A stretch of DNA of 64,000 nt from Burkholderia stabilis. Lineage in GTDB: Bacteria > Pseudomonadota > Gammaproteobacteria > Burkholderiales > Burkholderiaceae. Of this stretch, positions 36,352 through 45,355 are shown in pieces. Each line of letters starts with the position of its first letter. Positions within the stretch are counted from its first letter, which is position 1. The notes below the pieces were generated by a model. That model saw only the letters and a program-made list of their open reading frames with translations. It searched no databases and was not told where the DNA came from. Made by a program: the position numbers and the translations under genes. Location of the stretch: contig NZ_CP016443.1 in assembly GCF_001742165.1 (NCBI RefSeq), positions 310,001 to 374,000 on the forward strand, read 5' to 3'.

Positions 36352-38208
36352 GTGAAGCCGATAGCGTTCACTGGCTGCATGGGGTGGTTGCACGAAGGAC
36401 AGACGGGACAGGGCGTGATCCTGTGCGAATCGCTGGGCCATGAGGCCACGTGGACGCACAAGCTCACGCGCGCGATCGCGGAGCGTCTCGTGCACGAGGG
36501 CGTCACCGTGTTGCGATTCAACTATCCGTGCGCGGGGGATTCGGCGGGCGACGATCGCGACGCCGGGCGGTACGAGGCCTGTGTCGACAGTATTCGCCAG
36601 GCGATCGACCTGCTGCGCGACGAAGCCGGCGTGACCGCGCTGACGCTCGTCGGCATTCGCGCGGGGGCGATGTTCGCGATGCTGGCCGCGACGGGCACGG
36701 GTTCGTCTACCGTGCCGCGCGTCGACGCGATGGTGGCGCTTTCGCCGGCCGTGCGCGGCCGTTCATATCTGCGCGAACTGTCGTTCGTTCACCGCCAGTG
36801 GCTCGACACGGCGCCGCCGGCGATCCGTCTCGCGCAACGGGACGAGCCGTGCGTGAACGTGCTCGGGCACCGGTTCCCGGCCGATCTCGTCGATGCGCTG
36901 AAGGCAACCGATCTGTGCGATGTCGTGCGCGATGCGCCGACGCTGCCTGCTTCGATGCTGCTGCTCCAGCCGGAGCAGGGCGACGGCCCCGCGTTGCGCG
37001 ACGCATTGCTCGCGCGCGGCGTGGACGTGACATGCGATCCCTTCCGGGAATGGCCGACGACGATGCTCGACGGCACGCGCTCGCGCCTTCCGCGGGCGGC
37101 GATCGATACGCTGGTGCACTGGATTGTCGAACGCGCGCCGCGTTTGGCGGGGGCCGCCGAAACCGGGTCGCGTGCGGATCCTGCATGGAACGGCGAGCCA
37201 GCCGCCGCGCTCGACATGAACGACATGACCGAGCAGGTCGTCGCGGTCGGCCCCAACCGGCTGGCCGGCGTGCTGTGTCGTCCCGCCGGAGCGACGCCGT
37301 CAGTACCGGCCAGCCCGGCGCTCGTGATCGCGAATACGTCGACGAATCCGCGCAGCGGCGAAGGGCGCTTCGGCGTGCGCCTCGCGCGCGCAATGGCGCG
37401 GGTCGGAGTGACGACGCTGCGGATCGACGTAACCGGTATCGGCGACAGCGGGCCTGCCGCGGAGGACGACCAGTCGGGTGTCGTTTATTCGACGCAGGCG
37501 ATCGACGACGTCGCGGCGGCTGCCGACTGGCTGCGCGCGCTCGGCCACGCGGACGTCATCGCGGCCGGCGTCTGTTCTGGCGCATATGCGGCGTTGCATG
37601 CGGCGGTGAAGACGCCGTCGCTCGGCGGCGTGATCGCGATCAATCTCGCGCGTTTCGTTTGGCCGGCCGGGCTCACGCTCGAAGCGGTGCAGAAGCAGCG
37701 TAACAACTCCGTTCGCGGCTACTGGCTGTCGGTGCGCGAATGGCGCAGGTGGAAGCGGCTCATCCGCGAGCGCCGCGACCTGCGGCCGATCCTGCGCGCG
37801 GTGGCGGCGAACGGCATCGCGCGCATCAGCGTGCCCGCGATGGAGGCGGCCGCGCGCATCGGCTGGAAACCGCGCGTCGGCACGCCGCGCGGCGTGATGC
37901 ACGCACTCGCGCAGCGCAACGTGTGGACGCTGCTCGTATATGGCTCGGTCGATCCCGGCATTGACGACGTCCGGCGTCACTTCGGGGCGGTGGAGCGAGC
38001 CTTCCGGCGCTCTCGTCACGTCCGCATGCATTTGATGCCGCAGATCGATCACGCGCTGTACGGCGCTGCGGGGACGGATGCCGTCATCGATCTGTGCATG
38101 CGGGCGTTGAGCGGCGATTCGGACCGGGCGGCTACTCGCGTGGCCGATCCGGTCGCGCCCGACGCAGCAGGGCAACCGTACGCGAAGGTGTCGGTCGGCC
38201 GTTCGTGA
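36352..38208 (+). CDS. Tandem alpha/beta-hydrolase protein of the exopolysaccharide cluster
   Basis: This 618-residue protein has two alpha/beta-hydrolase units. In unit 1 (about 1-265) the nucleophile elbow reads G-I-R-A-G (101-105), with Arg103 in place of Ser, so this half is probably inactive. In unit 2 (about 290-600) the elbow is G-V-C-S-G with Cys408, the segment YGSVDPGIDD may hold the acid, and His567 (QIDHALYG) is in place: a Cys-Asp-His set like that of dienelactone hydrolases. I use the GTG at 36352 with AGGAG at 6-base spacing; the frame is open to 36154 but reads as non-family sequence. It may remove or transfer acyl groups on the polymer. Confidence 0.75.
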   Translation: MKPIAFTGCMGWLHEGQTGQGVILCESLGHEATWTHKLTRAIAERLVHEGVTVLRFNYPCAGDSAGDDRDAGRYEACVDSIRQAIDLLRDEAGVTALTLVGIRAGAMFAMLAATGTGSSTVPRVDAMVALSPAVRGRSYLRELSFVHRQWLDTAPPAIRLAQRDEPCVNVLGHRFPADLVDALKATDLCDVVRDAPTLPASMLLLQPEQGDGPALRDALLARGVDVTCDPFREWPTTMLDGTRSRLPRAAIDTLVHWIVERAPRLAGAAETGSRADPAWNGEPAAALDMNDMTEQVVAVGPNRLAGVLCRPAGATPSVPASPALVIANTSTNPRSGEGRFGVRLARAMARVGVTTLRIDVTGIGDSGPAAEDDQSGVVYSTQAIDDVAAAADWLRALGHADVIAAGVCSGAYAALHAAVKTPSLGGVIAINLARFVWPAGLTLEAVQKQRNNSVRGYWLSVREWRRWKRLIRERRDLRPILRAVAANGIARISVPAMEAAARIGWKPRVGTPRGVMHALAQRNVWTLLVYGSVDPGIDDVRRHFGAVERAFRRSRHVRMHLMPQIDHALYGAAGTDAVIDLCMRALSGDSDRAATRVADPVAPDAAGQPYAKVSVGRS

Positions 38209-38347
38209 TGCGTGTGATGCGCGTTGCGTCGTGGTCGTGCGTTTCGGGGAGCGATCCCCGTTGCGGATGAAGATCGGCGTTCGGTGAGGTCGCTCACAGA
38301 CGCGCCGTTCGTGGTGGTGTCCAATCCTGTGGCACAGGCGGGCTGTG

Positions 38348-38755
38348 TCAGTCCGGATCGTTCGGCTGTACGTAGGGTGATGTTGCGTAGGGCGACGCGT
38401 ACAACGTATCGCTGCTCCAGCCGTCGGCGGCAGCACTGGCCGCTGGCGCACGATGCGGTCGGCTCGGCACGAGCGGTCGGCGCAGCGTGCGGTGCGAGCG
38501 CGAATCGGGTTCGGCGGCGACAAGGCTGCCGGGGCGCGCGAAGGCCGATGCAGAAACGTCGGATGCCGCTGTTGCAACGGCCGCGCTTGCCGGCGGGATT
38601 TGCGCCGAACGCTGCCGAGGTGGCGGTGCGAGCGACGGTGACGACGCGAAGACCGGCGCGTCGGCCGAATCGGCGGGCAGGGATTGCGCACCGGCGGCAC
38701 AGGCAAAGCCGGCCGACAGGATGACGAGCGACGCAAGTGACGAATGGCAGTTCAT
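38348..38755 (-). CDS. Small secreted protein of unknown function
   Basis: This 135-residue protein has a good signal peptide (MNCHSSLASLVILSAGFACAAGAQS). The low-complexity mature part is rich in Ala, Ser and Pro and ends SPYVQPNDPD. I do not recognise a family. Codon third positions are GC-rich and the frame is free of stops. There is no clear ribosome site. It lies in the gap between the tandem hydrolase and the Wza-like gene, on the other strand. Confidence 0.45.
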   Translation of the reverse strand: MNCHSSLASLVILSAGFACAAGAQSLPADSADAPVFASSPSLAPPPRQRSAQIPPASAAVATAASDVSASAFARPGSLVAAEPDSRSHRTLRRPLVPSRPHRAPAASAAADGWSSDTLYASPYATSPYVQPNDPD

Positions 38756-38882
38756 GACGAATCGTACCGAGTGAATTGCGGTGAAGAGGGCGGAGCGGCA
38801 CCGCGATGCGAGCCGCGCCGGCAAGCGTAATACCGGAATCCGCCGCGTTCGGCGGGTTACCGCACAGTTTCGGAAGGACATC

Positions 38883-40109
38883 ATGTCAACCACCACGCAA
38901 CAAGAATCGACGTTCGGGATGGCGCGGCGACGCGCGGCCGGCGTTTGCCGCTCGCCGTGGCTGTCGCGCGTGGCGCTGGCGGCAGCCGTGTGTGCGCTGA
39001 GCGCGTGTGCGTTCTCGCCGGGCATGACGTATCGCGCGCCGGCCGATCACGACGCGAATGCACGCGTGAGTGCCGACGCATCGGGCGCGGGTGGCCTCGA
39101 TGGCGTACAGAACGTATCGAACGAGCAACTGATCGAGATCACGCCCGCGTTCGTCGAGCAACAGCATGCGGCGCGACCGGCCAACGTCGATGCGGAAATC
39201 CGGCAACTGTTCGGCAAGCCGGCGCCGTACGTGATCGGCGCCGGCGATGTGCTGAGCATCGTCGTGTGGGACCACCCCGAGCTGAACCTTCCGGTCACGC
39301 AGACGACGGGCGGCGCGGATGCCGTCGGCGCGAACTCCGTGGCGACCGGCTACACGGTCGACGCCGGCGGCAACGTGCAGTTCGCGTACGCGGGCCTCGT
39401 GCATGTGGCCGGGTTGACCGAGGCGCAGGCGCGCGCGACATTGACGAGACAGCTCGGCGAATACGTGCGCAAGCCGCAGATCGCGCTGCGTATCCAGGCG
39501 TATCGCAGCAAGCGCGTCTACCTCGATGGCGAAGTGCGCACGCCGGGGTTGCAGATCGTCAACGACATGCCGATGACGCTGCCCGAGGCGATCGACCGCG
39601 CGGGCGGCTTCACCGCGACGGCCGACCGCTCGCAGGTCGTGGTGACGCGCGGCGACAAGACCGTGAACGTGAGCCTGCCGGCGATGCTCGCCGCGGGCGT
39701 CAACCCGTCGAACATCCTGCTGCGCGACGGCGATCTCGTGCGCGTGCGTGCCGCGAGCGACGCCAAGGTGTTCGTGCTCGGCGAGGTGTCGCGTCCGGCG
39801 ACGCTGACGTTGACCGACGGCCGGATGAGCCTCGGCGAAGCGCTCGGCGACACCGGCGGCGTGAGCCAGTACACGTCGGACGCGCGGCAGGTGTACGTGG
39901 TGCGCCGCGGGCCCGGCAATCGCCCGCAGGTCTATCACCTCGACGGCAGTTCGCCGGCGTCGTTCGCGCTGGCCGAGCAGTTCCCGCTCGAGCGCCGCGA
40001 CGTCGTGTTCGTCGATGCGTCGTCGCTGGTCCGCTGGAGCCGTGTCGTGAACCTGCTGATTCCGTCGTCCGCGCAGGGCGCGCTGACGGCCAAAGCCATT
40101 TCGCCGTGA
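38883..40109 (+). CDS. Wza/BceE-type polysaccharide export lipoprotein
   Basis: This 408-residue outer-membrane lipoprotein has a signal peptide ending in the lipobox LSAC (Cys42). A poly-export (Wza) domain follows (YVIGAGDVLSIVVWDHPELN), then two SLBB domains (VYLDGEVRTPGLQIVN and VFVLGEVSRPATLTLTDG) and a C-terminal tail that would form the outer-membrane pore. It is the exit channel for the polymer. GGAAGGA precedes the ATG at 38883. The gene is followed 55 bp later by the Wzc-like kinase, with which it works. Confidence 0.93.
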   Translation: MSTTTQQESTFGMARRRAAGVCRSPWLSRVALAAAVCALSACAFSPGMTYRAPADHDANARVSADASGAGGLDGVQNVSNEQLIEITPAFVEQQHAARPANVDAEIRQLFGKPAPYVIGAGDVLSIVVWDHPELNLPVTQTTGGADAVGANSVATGYTVDAGGNVQFAYAGLVHVAGLTEAQARATLTRQLGEYVRKPQIALRIQAYRSKRVYLDGEVRTPGLQIVNDMPMTLPEAIDRAGGFTATADRSQVVVTRGDKTVNVSLPAMLAAGVNPSNILLRDGDLVRVRAASDAKVFVLGEVSRPATLTLTDGRMSLGEALGDTGGVSQYTSDARQVYVVRRGPGNRPQVYHLDGSSPASFALAEQFPLERRDVVFVDASSLVRWSRVVNLLIPSSAQGALTAKAISP

Positions 40110-40164
40110 ACCTCGTGACGGATTTCGCGATCGCGATTCGTCGCGCCTACGGGACTGATGCCGT

Positions 40165-42426
40165 ATGACCACTCTGACTCTGCCTGACCCGCACGACGGA
40201 CCCGCGTTGCGGCCGTCCCATCCGTTTCGCCGCTACTGGAGCATGCTCTATGGCGGCCGTCGGTTGATCCTGTGCACGACGCTCGCGGGCGCGTTCGTCG
40301 GGGCGGTGTATGCGCTGTGCGCGCATCCCGTCTACCGGACCGACATCCTGTTTCAGGTCGAGCAGAGCCCGACCGAGTCGAAGCCGACGTCGCCGTCGGG
40401 CGACCCGTCGTCGGTGTTCGACCTGAAGACGGACGCGTCGACCGAGATCGAGGTGCTGAAGTCTCGCGCGGTGCTGGCCCGCGCGGTCGACAGCACCAAT
40501 CTCACCGTCGATGCGCAGCCACATTACCTGCCGATCGTCGGCTGGCGGCTCGTGAACGCGGCCGACGGGCTGTCGTCGCCGCTGCCGGGCGGTTACGTGT
40601 ATGGCACGGAACGCATCGACGTGCCGAGCTTCGACGTGCCGAAGCGGCTGCTCGGCAAGCGTTTCGCGCTCGTCGTGGGCAACGACGGCGCCTATACGCT
40701 GCAGCGCACGGGTTTCTTCGGCAGAACCGGCCCCGTCTGGCAGGGCCGGATCGGCCAGCCGTTGCAGGTCGAGACGCCGCAGGGGCCGATCAACGTGTTC
40801 GTGCGCGACGTGGCCGGCATGCCCGGCGCCCGCTTCGACCTGACGCGCTACGGCGACGAGGAAGCGACCGCGTGGCTGCAGAAGAACGCGCTGATTTCCG
40901 AGCGAGGCAAGCAGTCGAACATGATCGGCGTGACGCTCGACGGCACCGATCCCGCGCACGACAGCCGCGTGCTGAACGCGATCGGCGACGCATACCTTGC
41001 GCAGAACACGCAGCGCAAGTCCGAGGCGGCCGACAAGCTGATCCGCTTCATGGATGCGCAGCTGCCGCAGTTGAAGTCACAGCTCGAAAACGCGGAGAAC
41101 CGCTTCAACGCATTCCGCGCGTCGCACGGCACGGTCAACACGAGCGACGAGGCGCTGGCGCTCCGGCAGCAGTCGGTAGACATCGAGACGCGCGTGCAGA
41201 CGCTCCAGCAGCGGCGCGAGGAATTGCTGACGCGCTTCATGCCCAAGCACCCGGCAGTCGTGGCGGTCGACGCGCAGCTCGGCGACGCGCAGCGTTCGCT
41301 CGACATGGTGCGCAAGCAGATCCAGCAGTTGCCGACCGTCGAGCAGGGCGTGCTGCAACTGCAACGCGACGTCGCGGTTGACACCGCGCTCTACACGAAC
41401 CTGCTCAACACGCGCCAGCAGATGCTGCTCGCGCGGGCCAGCAAGACCGGCACCGTGCGGATCGTCGATGCGGCGAAGGTCGCGGAGATGCCGGTCGGCC
41501 CGCATCGCGGCGTGGCCGTGATCGCGCTGCTGCTGGTCGGCATGCTGGCGGGCGCCGGGTTCGTGGTCGTCCGGCAGCGTATCGTGGGCACGATCGGCGA
41601 CGCTGAGGAAATCGAATGGTCGACGGGGGTGCCGGTCCTCGCGACGGTACCGCACAGCCCGGCGACGGCGCACGCCGAGCCGCATGCGAAAGCCGGGCGG
41701 CGCGATGCGCGCCAGCCGGTGCCGCAGGACGCGGCGCTCGAAAGCCTGCGCAATTTCCGCGCGGCGCTGCAGTTGTCGATGCCGGACGCACCGAACCGGG
41801 TGGTCCTGATTTCCGGGCCCACGACGGGAGTCGGAAAATCGTTTGTTGCCGCGAATCTCGCCTCGCTGGTCGGCGCCGCGAAGCGGCGAGTGCTGTTGAT
41901 CGATGCCGATCTGCGCAAGGGGTCGTTGCACGAGCGGTTCCGTTACAGCCGCGCGCCCGGTCTGTCGGATGTCGTTGCGGGCACCCACGGGCTCGACGAG
42001 GCGATCAAGCGCGACGTGGCGCCTGGCCTCGATTTCATGGCGATGGGCAATGTCGTGCCCGATCCGGGCGAATTGCTGTTGCAACCCGCGCTCGCGGAGA
42101 TGATCGAGCGTGTCGCATCGCGCTACGACCTCGTCATGATCGACGGCCCGCCGCTGCTGCCGGTAGCCGACGCGCTGATACTCGGGCGCCTGGCGGGCAC
42201 CGTGTTCCTCGTCGCGCGCAGCGGCGTGACGACGCTGACGGCGCTCGACGAGAGCGCACGACGGCTCGAGCACGCGCATATCGATGTCCGCGGCGTGATC
42301 CTGAACGACTACAAGGGATCGCCGGGGCGCTACGACTACGATTATTCGGACACGAACACGCATCAGGCCGCGTCGGGATACACGGGGGTGATGGCGTCGG
42401 GGCAACGGGTGGAACGCGTTTCATGA
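40165..42426 (+). CDS. Wzc/BceF-type tyrosine autokinase and chain-length regulator
   Basis: This 753-residue inner-membrane BY-kinase has a first membrane helix at about 34-55, a long periplasmic Wzz domain with coiled coil, and a second helix at about 450-470. The cytoplasmic ATPase has Walker A GPTTGVGKS (551-559), Walker A' LLIDADLRKG (Asp580, Asp582) and Walker B VMIDGPP. The C-terminus has a tyrosine cluster (RYDYDYSDTN), the usual autophosphorylation site. It controls polymerisation together with the Wza-like channel. No matching Wzb phosphatase is present in the window. The stop overlaps the next gene (ATGA). Confidence 0.95.
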   Translation: MTTLTLPDPHDGPALRPSHPFRRYWSMLYGGRRLILCTTLAGAFVGAVYALCAHPVYRTDILFQVEQSPTESKPTSPSGDPSSVFDLKTDASTEIEVLKSRAVLARAVDSTNLTVDAQPHYLPIVGWRLVNAADGLSSPLPGGYVYGTERIDVPSFDVPKRLLGKRFALVVGNDGAYTLQRTGFFGRTGPVWQGRIGQPLQVETPQGPINVFVRDVAGMPGARFDLTRYGDEEATAWLQKNALISERGKQSNMIGVTLDGTDPAHDSRVLNAIGDAYLAQNTQRKSEAADKLIRFMDAQLPQLKSQLENAENRFNAFRASHGTVNTSDEALALRQQSVDIETRVQTLQQRREELLTRFMPKHPAVVAVDAQLGDAQRSLDMVRKQIQQLPTVEQGVLQLQRDVAVDTALYTNLLNTRQQMLLARASKTGTVRIVDAAKVAEMPVGPHRGVAVIALLLVGMLAGAGFVVVRQRIVGTIGDAEEIEWSTGVPVLATVPHSPATAHAEPHAKAGRRDARQPVPQDAALESLRNFRAALQLSMPDAPNRVVLISGPTTGVGKSFVAANLASLVGAAKRRVLLIDADLRKGSLHERFRYSRAPGLSDVVAGTHGLDEAIKRDVAPGLDFMAMGNVVPDPGELLLQPALAEMIERVASRYDLVMIDGPPLLPVADALILGRLAGTVFLVARSGVTTLTALDESARRLEHAHIDVRGVILNDYKGSPGRYDYDYSDTNTHQAASGYTGVMASGQRVERVS

Positions 42427-43823
42427 ACAAGCGAGCGGCGGGCGACGTCGGGCTGCGACAGCGTGCGGCGACGGCGCGCGCGCGCCGCGCGACGGGCAGT
42501 TACACGGGCTACTGGTGGGAGGACCCCGCACGCCTCGTGCTGATCTTCATCCTGCCGTTGTACGGGATGCTGTCGATCAGCCTGTTGGGCGACCAGAAAT
42601 CGATTGCGCGGATTTATTTCGACGGCTACTACGCGTTCGTCGGCGCGCTGTTCCTGCTGGTCGTCATGGCGGCGGCGTGGTTCGCGACGACCGAGGCGGA
42701 ATCGCGGGCGAGGCCCGCGGCAGCTCCGGTGGCGCTGTCGCCGCGCGTGCTCGATTTCGTGTTCGCGCTGGCGCTGTTCGGAAATCTCGTGATGCTGAGC
42801 AGCATCATCGCGCGACCGGCATTGTTGCTCGCATTCCTGCATGGCGAGGCCAACGCGTACGACATGCTCGAGCAGATCGGACGCATCACGGGCCTGAGCT
42901 CGTTTACGCAGGCGACGGCGCCGTTCGTCGCGTTCTACTTCTACGTGTTCAGGACGCCGGTGAAGGGGCTGAACCGTTACAAGGTATACCTGGCGGTGCT
43001 CGCGGTGCTGACGCTGCTGCGCAGCTTCCTGTTCGCGGAGCGGCTCGCACTGATCGAGATGGTGATGCCGTTCGCGCTCATGGTCGTACGGTTCCGGCTG
43101 GGCGGCCGGTATGCGCGGCTGCTGACGCTCGGGCCGTACGCGGCGATTCCGTTGCTGTTCGGGCTGTTCATCGCGAACGAGTACAACCGTTCGTGGGAAG
43201 CCTATTACGTCAACATCTACGACAACGTCTTCGACTTCGCGCTCGAGCGTCTCGGCCTGTATTACTCGACGTCGCTGAACAACGGCGCCGGGATACTGAG
43301 CGTGCTCGGATGGAGTCACGGCAATCCGATGTTCACGTTCGACTGGCTTCTGCGCTTTCCCGGGATCGGTGCAATGCTGCAGCCGTGGCTCGATTCGAGC
43401 GACAGCGTCAACTTGTTCCTGAACAGCTACGCCGACCCGGAATTCAACAATCCGTCGGGGATCTTCGTCTACTTCTACGAGTGGGGCTGGTTCGGTCTTC
43501 TCGATGCGGTCGTGCTCGGCTGGATGCTCGGCCGCAGTTATGCCGGCTGGCGAAGCGGGAGCGGGTTCTGGTGCTGCGCGCATGCGGTGCTTTTCGTGTC
43601 GCTGATGGAGATACTCCGAACGCCGAACCTGTTCAGCGGACGGAATTTCGTGCCGCTCGTGCTGCCGGTCATCATATTCCGCTGGTTTGCGACGCGGCCG
43701 GCGCGTGTTTCGCCGGTCGCCGGGCGTGCTGTGCCCGGCGACGCGAGAATCGGCAGCGCGGGCCGACGGTTCAGCCGTGCGGCGACCGGGCAATCGGTTC
43801 GCGGCGAGCCGGATCTCGGCTGA
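42423..43823 (+). CDS. Wzy-type polysaccharide polymerase
   Basis: This 466-residue protein has about ten membrane helices and a large periplasmic loop (about residues 250-350, NEYNRSWEAYYVNIYDNVFDF... DSVNLFLNSYADPEFNNPSG), the standard shape of repeat-unit polymerases. Sequence identity within this group is always low, so the call rests on topology and position: it follows the Wzc gene with ATGA overlap. The C-terminal tail (from about 435) is polar and Arg-rich. Together with the Wzx at 34451 it makes this a Wzx/Wzy system. Confidence 0.82.
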   Translation: MNKRAAGDVGLRQRAATARARRATGSYTGYWWEDPARLVLIFILPLYGMLSISLLGDQKSIARIYFDGYYAFVGALFLLVVMAAAWFATTEAESRARPAAAPVALSPRVLDFVFALALFGNLVMLSSIIARPALLLAFLHGEANAYDMLEQIGRITGLSSFTQATAPFVAFYFYVFRTPVKGLNRYKVYLAVLAVLTLLRSFLFAERLALIEMVMPFALMVVRFRLGGRYARLLTLGPYAAIPLLFGLFIANEYNRSWEAYYVNIYDNVFDFALERLGLYYSTSLNNGAGILSVLGWSHGNPMFTFDWLLRFPGIGAMLQPWLDSSDSVNLFLNSYADPEFNNPSGIFVYFYEWGWFGLLDAVVLGWMLGRSYAGWRSGSGFWCCAHAVLFVSLMEILRTPNLFSGRNFVPLVLPVIIFRWFATRPARVSPVAGRAVPGDARIGSAGRRFSRAATGQSVRGEPDLG

Positions 43824-44163
43824 GTCGATTGTCAACCCGGCCGGTGGTGTTTCGCGGACCGGAATCCATTCGGTGACGAGATTGAAATTGCGGAACGTCC
43901 GCGTGTCGATACGGATCGGACATGCGCCGCGTAGCGCAGCAGCCTGACCGCGACTCCACCGCGTGGCATCGTCAAGCTGTCCGGAGTGGTGCAGGCAGCA
44001 CCATAGACGCGCGTTCCATGCATCGTGTCGAACCGATGGCCATCCCGGAGCGTTACGTCACAAGCTTTCGATCAAGACGCCCGGTGCCGAAAGGTTTCGG
44101 CGCGCAGCGCGAATCGGGCGCTGCCAAATCCGCCGAACCGGCATCGGATCGTCTCGAAGAAGC
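43824..44163. other. Convergent intergenic gap
   Basis: These 340 bp lie between the polymerase and the acyltransferase genes. I see no gene and no clear terminator. Confidence 0.4.
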
Positions 44164-45216
44164 TCACGCGGCACGCGGGCGCGCGACCGTCAGGCGCTCG
44201 GGCCATGCCGGAAAGCCGGCGATGCGTGTGAGGCCCGTACGCAATGCGACCAGATAGACGGCCATCGGAATCGCGACGCCGGCCAGCGTGCCGAGTGCGA
44301 GATGCGCCGCGAGACTGGTGACGCCCATGCGCATCAGCACGATGCGCGCGCCTGCCATCACGAAAATGTGCATCAGATAGATCGGCATCGACGCGCATCC
44401 GATCGACGCGAGCCACGCAGCCCGTGCGGGTTGCGACGCGTACCGATGCGCGAGTTGCAGTGCCAGCACGATGCCTGCGAACGCGGCCGGGACGGCCCAG
44501 ATGCTCGTTGCGCTGCCGAAGCCATGCGCGAACACGATCGCCACAACGAACGCCGCCGCCGTCGCCGCGCACGCGGTCGGCCCGCTGTTGCGCTCGAGCC
44601 AGCCTGGCAGCGCCTGCGACGCGAGGATGCCGGCCACGAAAAACGGCACGTTCATCAGCGTCGTCGACAGGATGCCCCACTGCGTCGCCGCACCGAGCAC
44701 CAGGCCGACCGCTGCTCCGCCGGCGAGCCGGCGGCGCGCACGTGCGGGCATGGGCGTGCGCGTCATGTCAGGCATGCCGGACGCCAGCGCCCACGCGCCG
44801 ATCATGCAGAGCATCAGCGCATACAGAAACCAGAACTGTGCGAACGGCCGCCAGCCGATCGCCAGCAGGTCGCCGGGCGTAAACGGATGATTGGTGCCGT
44901 GCGACGACATTGCGATCTGCACGCCGCCCTGCAGGATCGACCACAGCAGGTACGGGTACACGATCGTCGTGACCTTCGACCACAGGAAACCTTGCCGCGC
45001 GCGGCGCAGCGAACTGCAGACGTGCAGTCCGGACAGAAAGAAGAACAACGGCATGTGGAACGTATAGATCACATAGTCGTTCCATGCGAATACGGCATCG
45101 GCCGTGCCGGCTGGCACGAGTCCCGCGGAGACGACTCCGCGCAGCACGTGCCCGTAGACGACAAGAATGATCCCCGCGCCACGGGCGACGTCGAGGCTGG
45201 CTTCGCGTGTAGTCAT
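44164..45216 (-). CDS. Acyltransferase-3 family membrane acetylase
   Basis: This 350-residue membrane protein has the acyltransferase-3 signatures SLDVARGAGIILVVYGHVLRG (residues 7-27, with the His), YTFHMPLFFFLSGL (51-64), and FWFLYALMLCMIGAW. About ten helices follow. Such proteins add acetyl or other acyl groups to sugars during polymer synthesis. It is the last gene of a minus-strand run (two glycosyltransferases, GMC-epimerase fusion, this gene), so it should decorate the same polymer. Confidence 0.9.
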   Translation of the reverse strand: MTTREASLDVARGAGIILVVYGHVLRGVVSAGLVPAGTADAVFAWNDYVIYTFHMPLFFFLSGLHVCSSLRRARQGFLWSKVTTIVYPYLLWSILQGGVQIAMSSHGTNHPFTPGDLLAIGWRPFAQFWFLYALMLCMIGAWALASGMPDMTRTPMPARARRRLAGGAAVGLVLGAATQWGILSTTLMNVPFFVAGILASQALPGWLERNSGPTACAATAAAFVVAIVFAHGFGSATSIWAVPAAFAGIVLALQLAHRYASQPARAAWLASIGCASMPIYLMHIFVMAGARIVLMRMGVTSLAAHLALGTLAGVAIPMAVYLVALRTGLTRIAGFPAWPERLTVARPRAA

Positions 45217-45355
45217 GGGAGGAGAGGGCGACCGGCCGGTGGGGCCGGGCGCCTGAAGTGATTGAGGAAGAATCGCTTCACTCTAGGGAGGAGCGGTGAG
45301 CTCGACAGTGCGCTGGGCGACAGTTGGCCGGGCGCGGGCTTGCCGTGCGTCGCCG

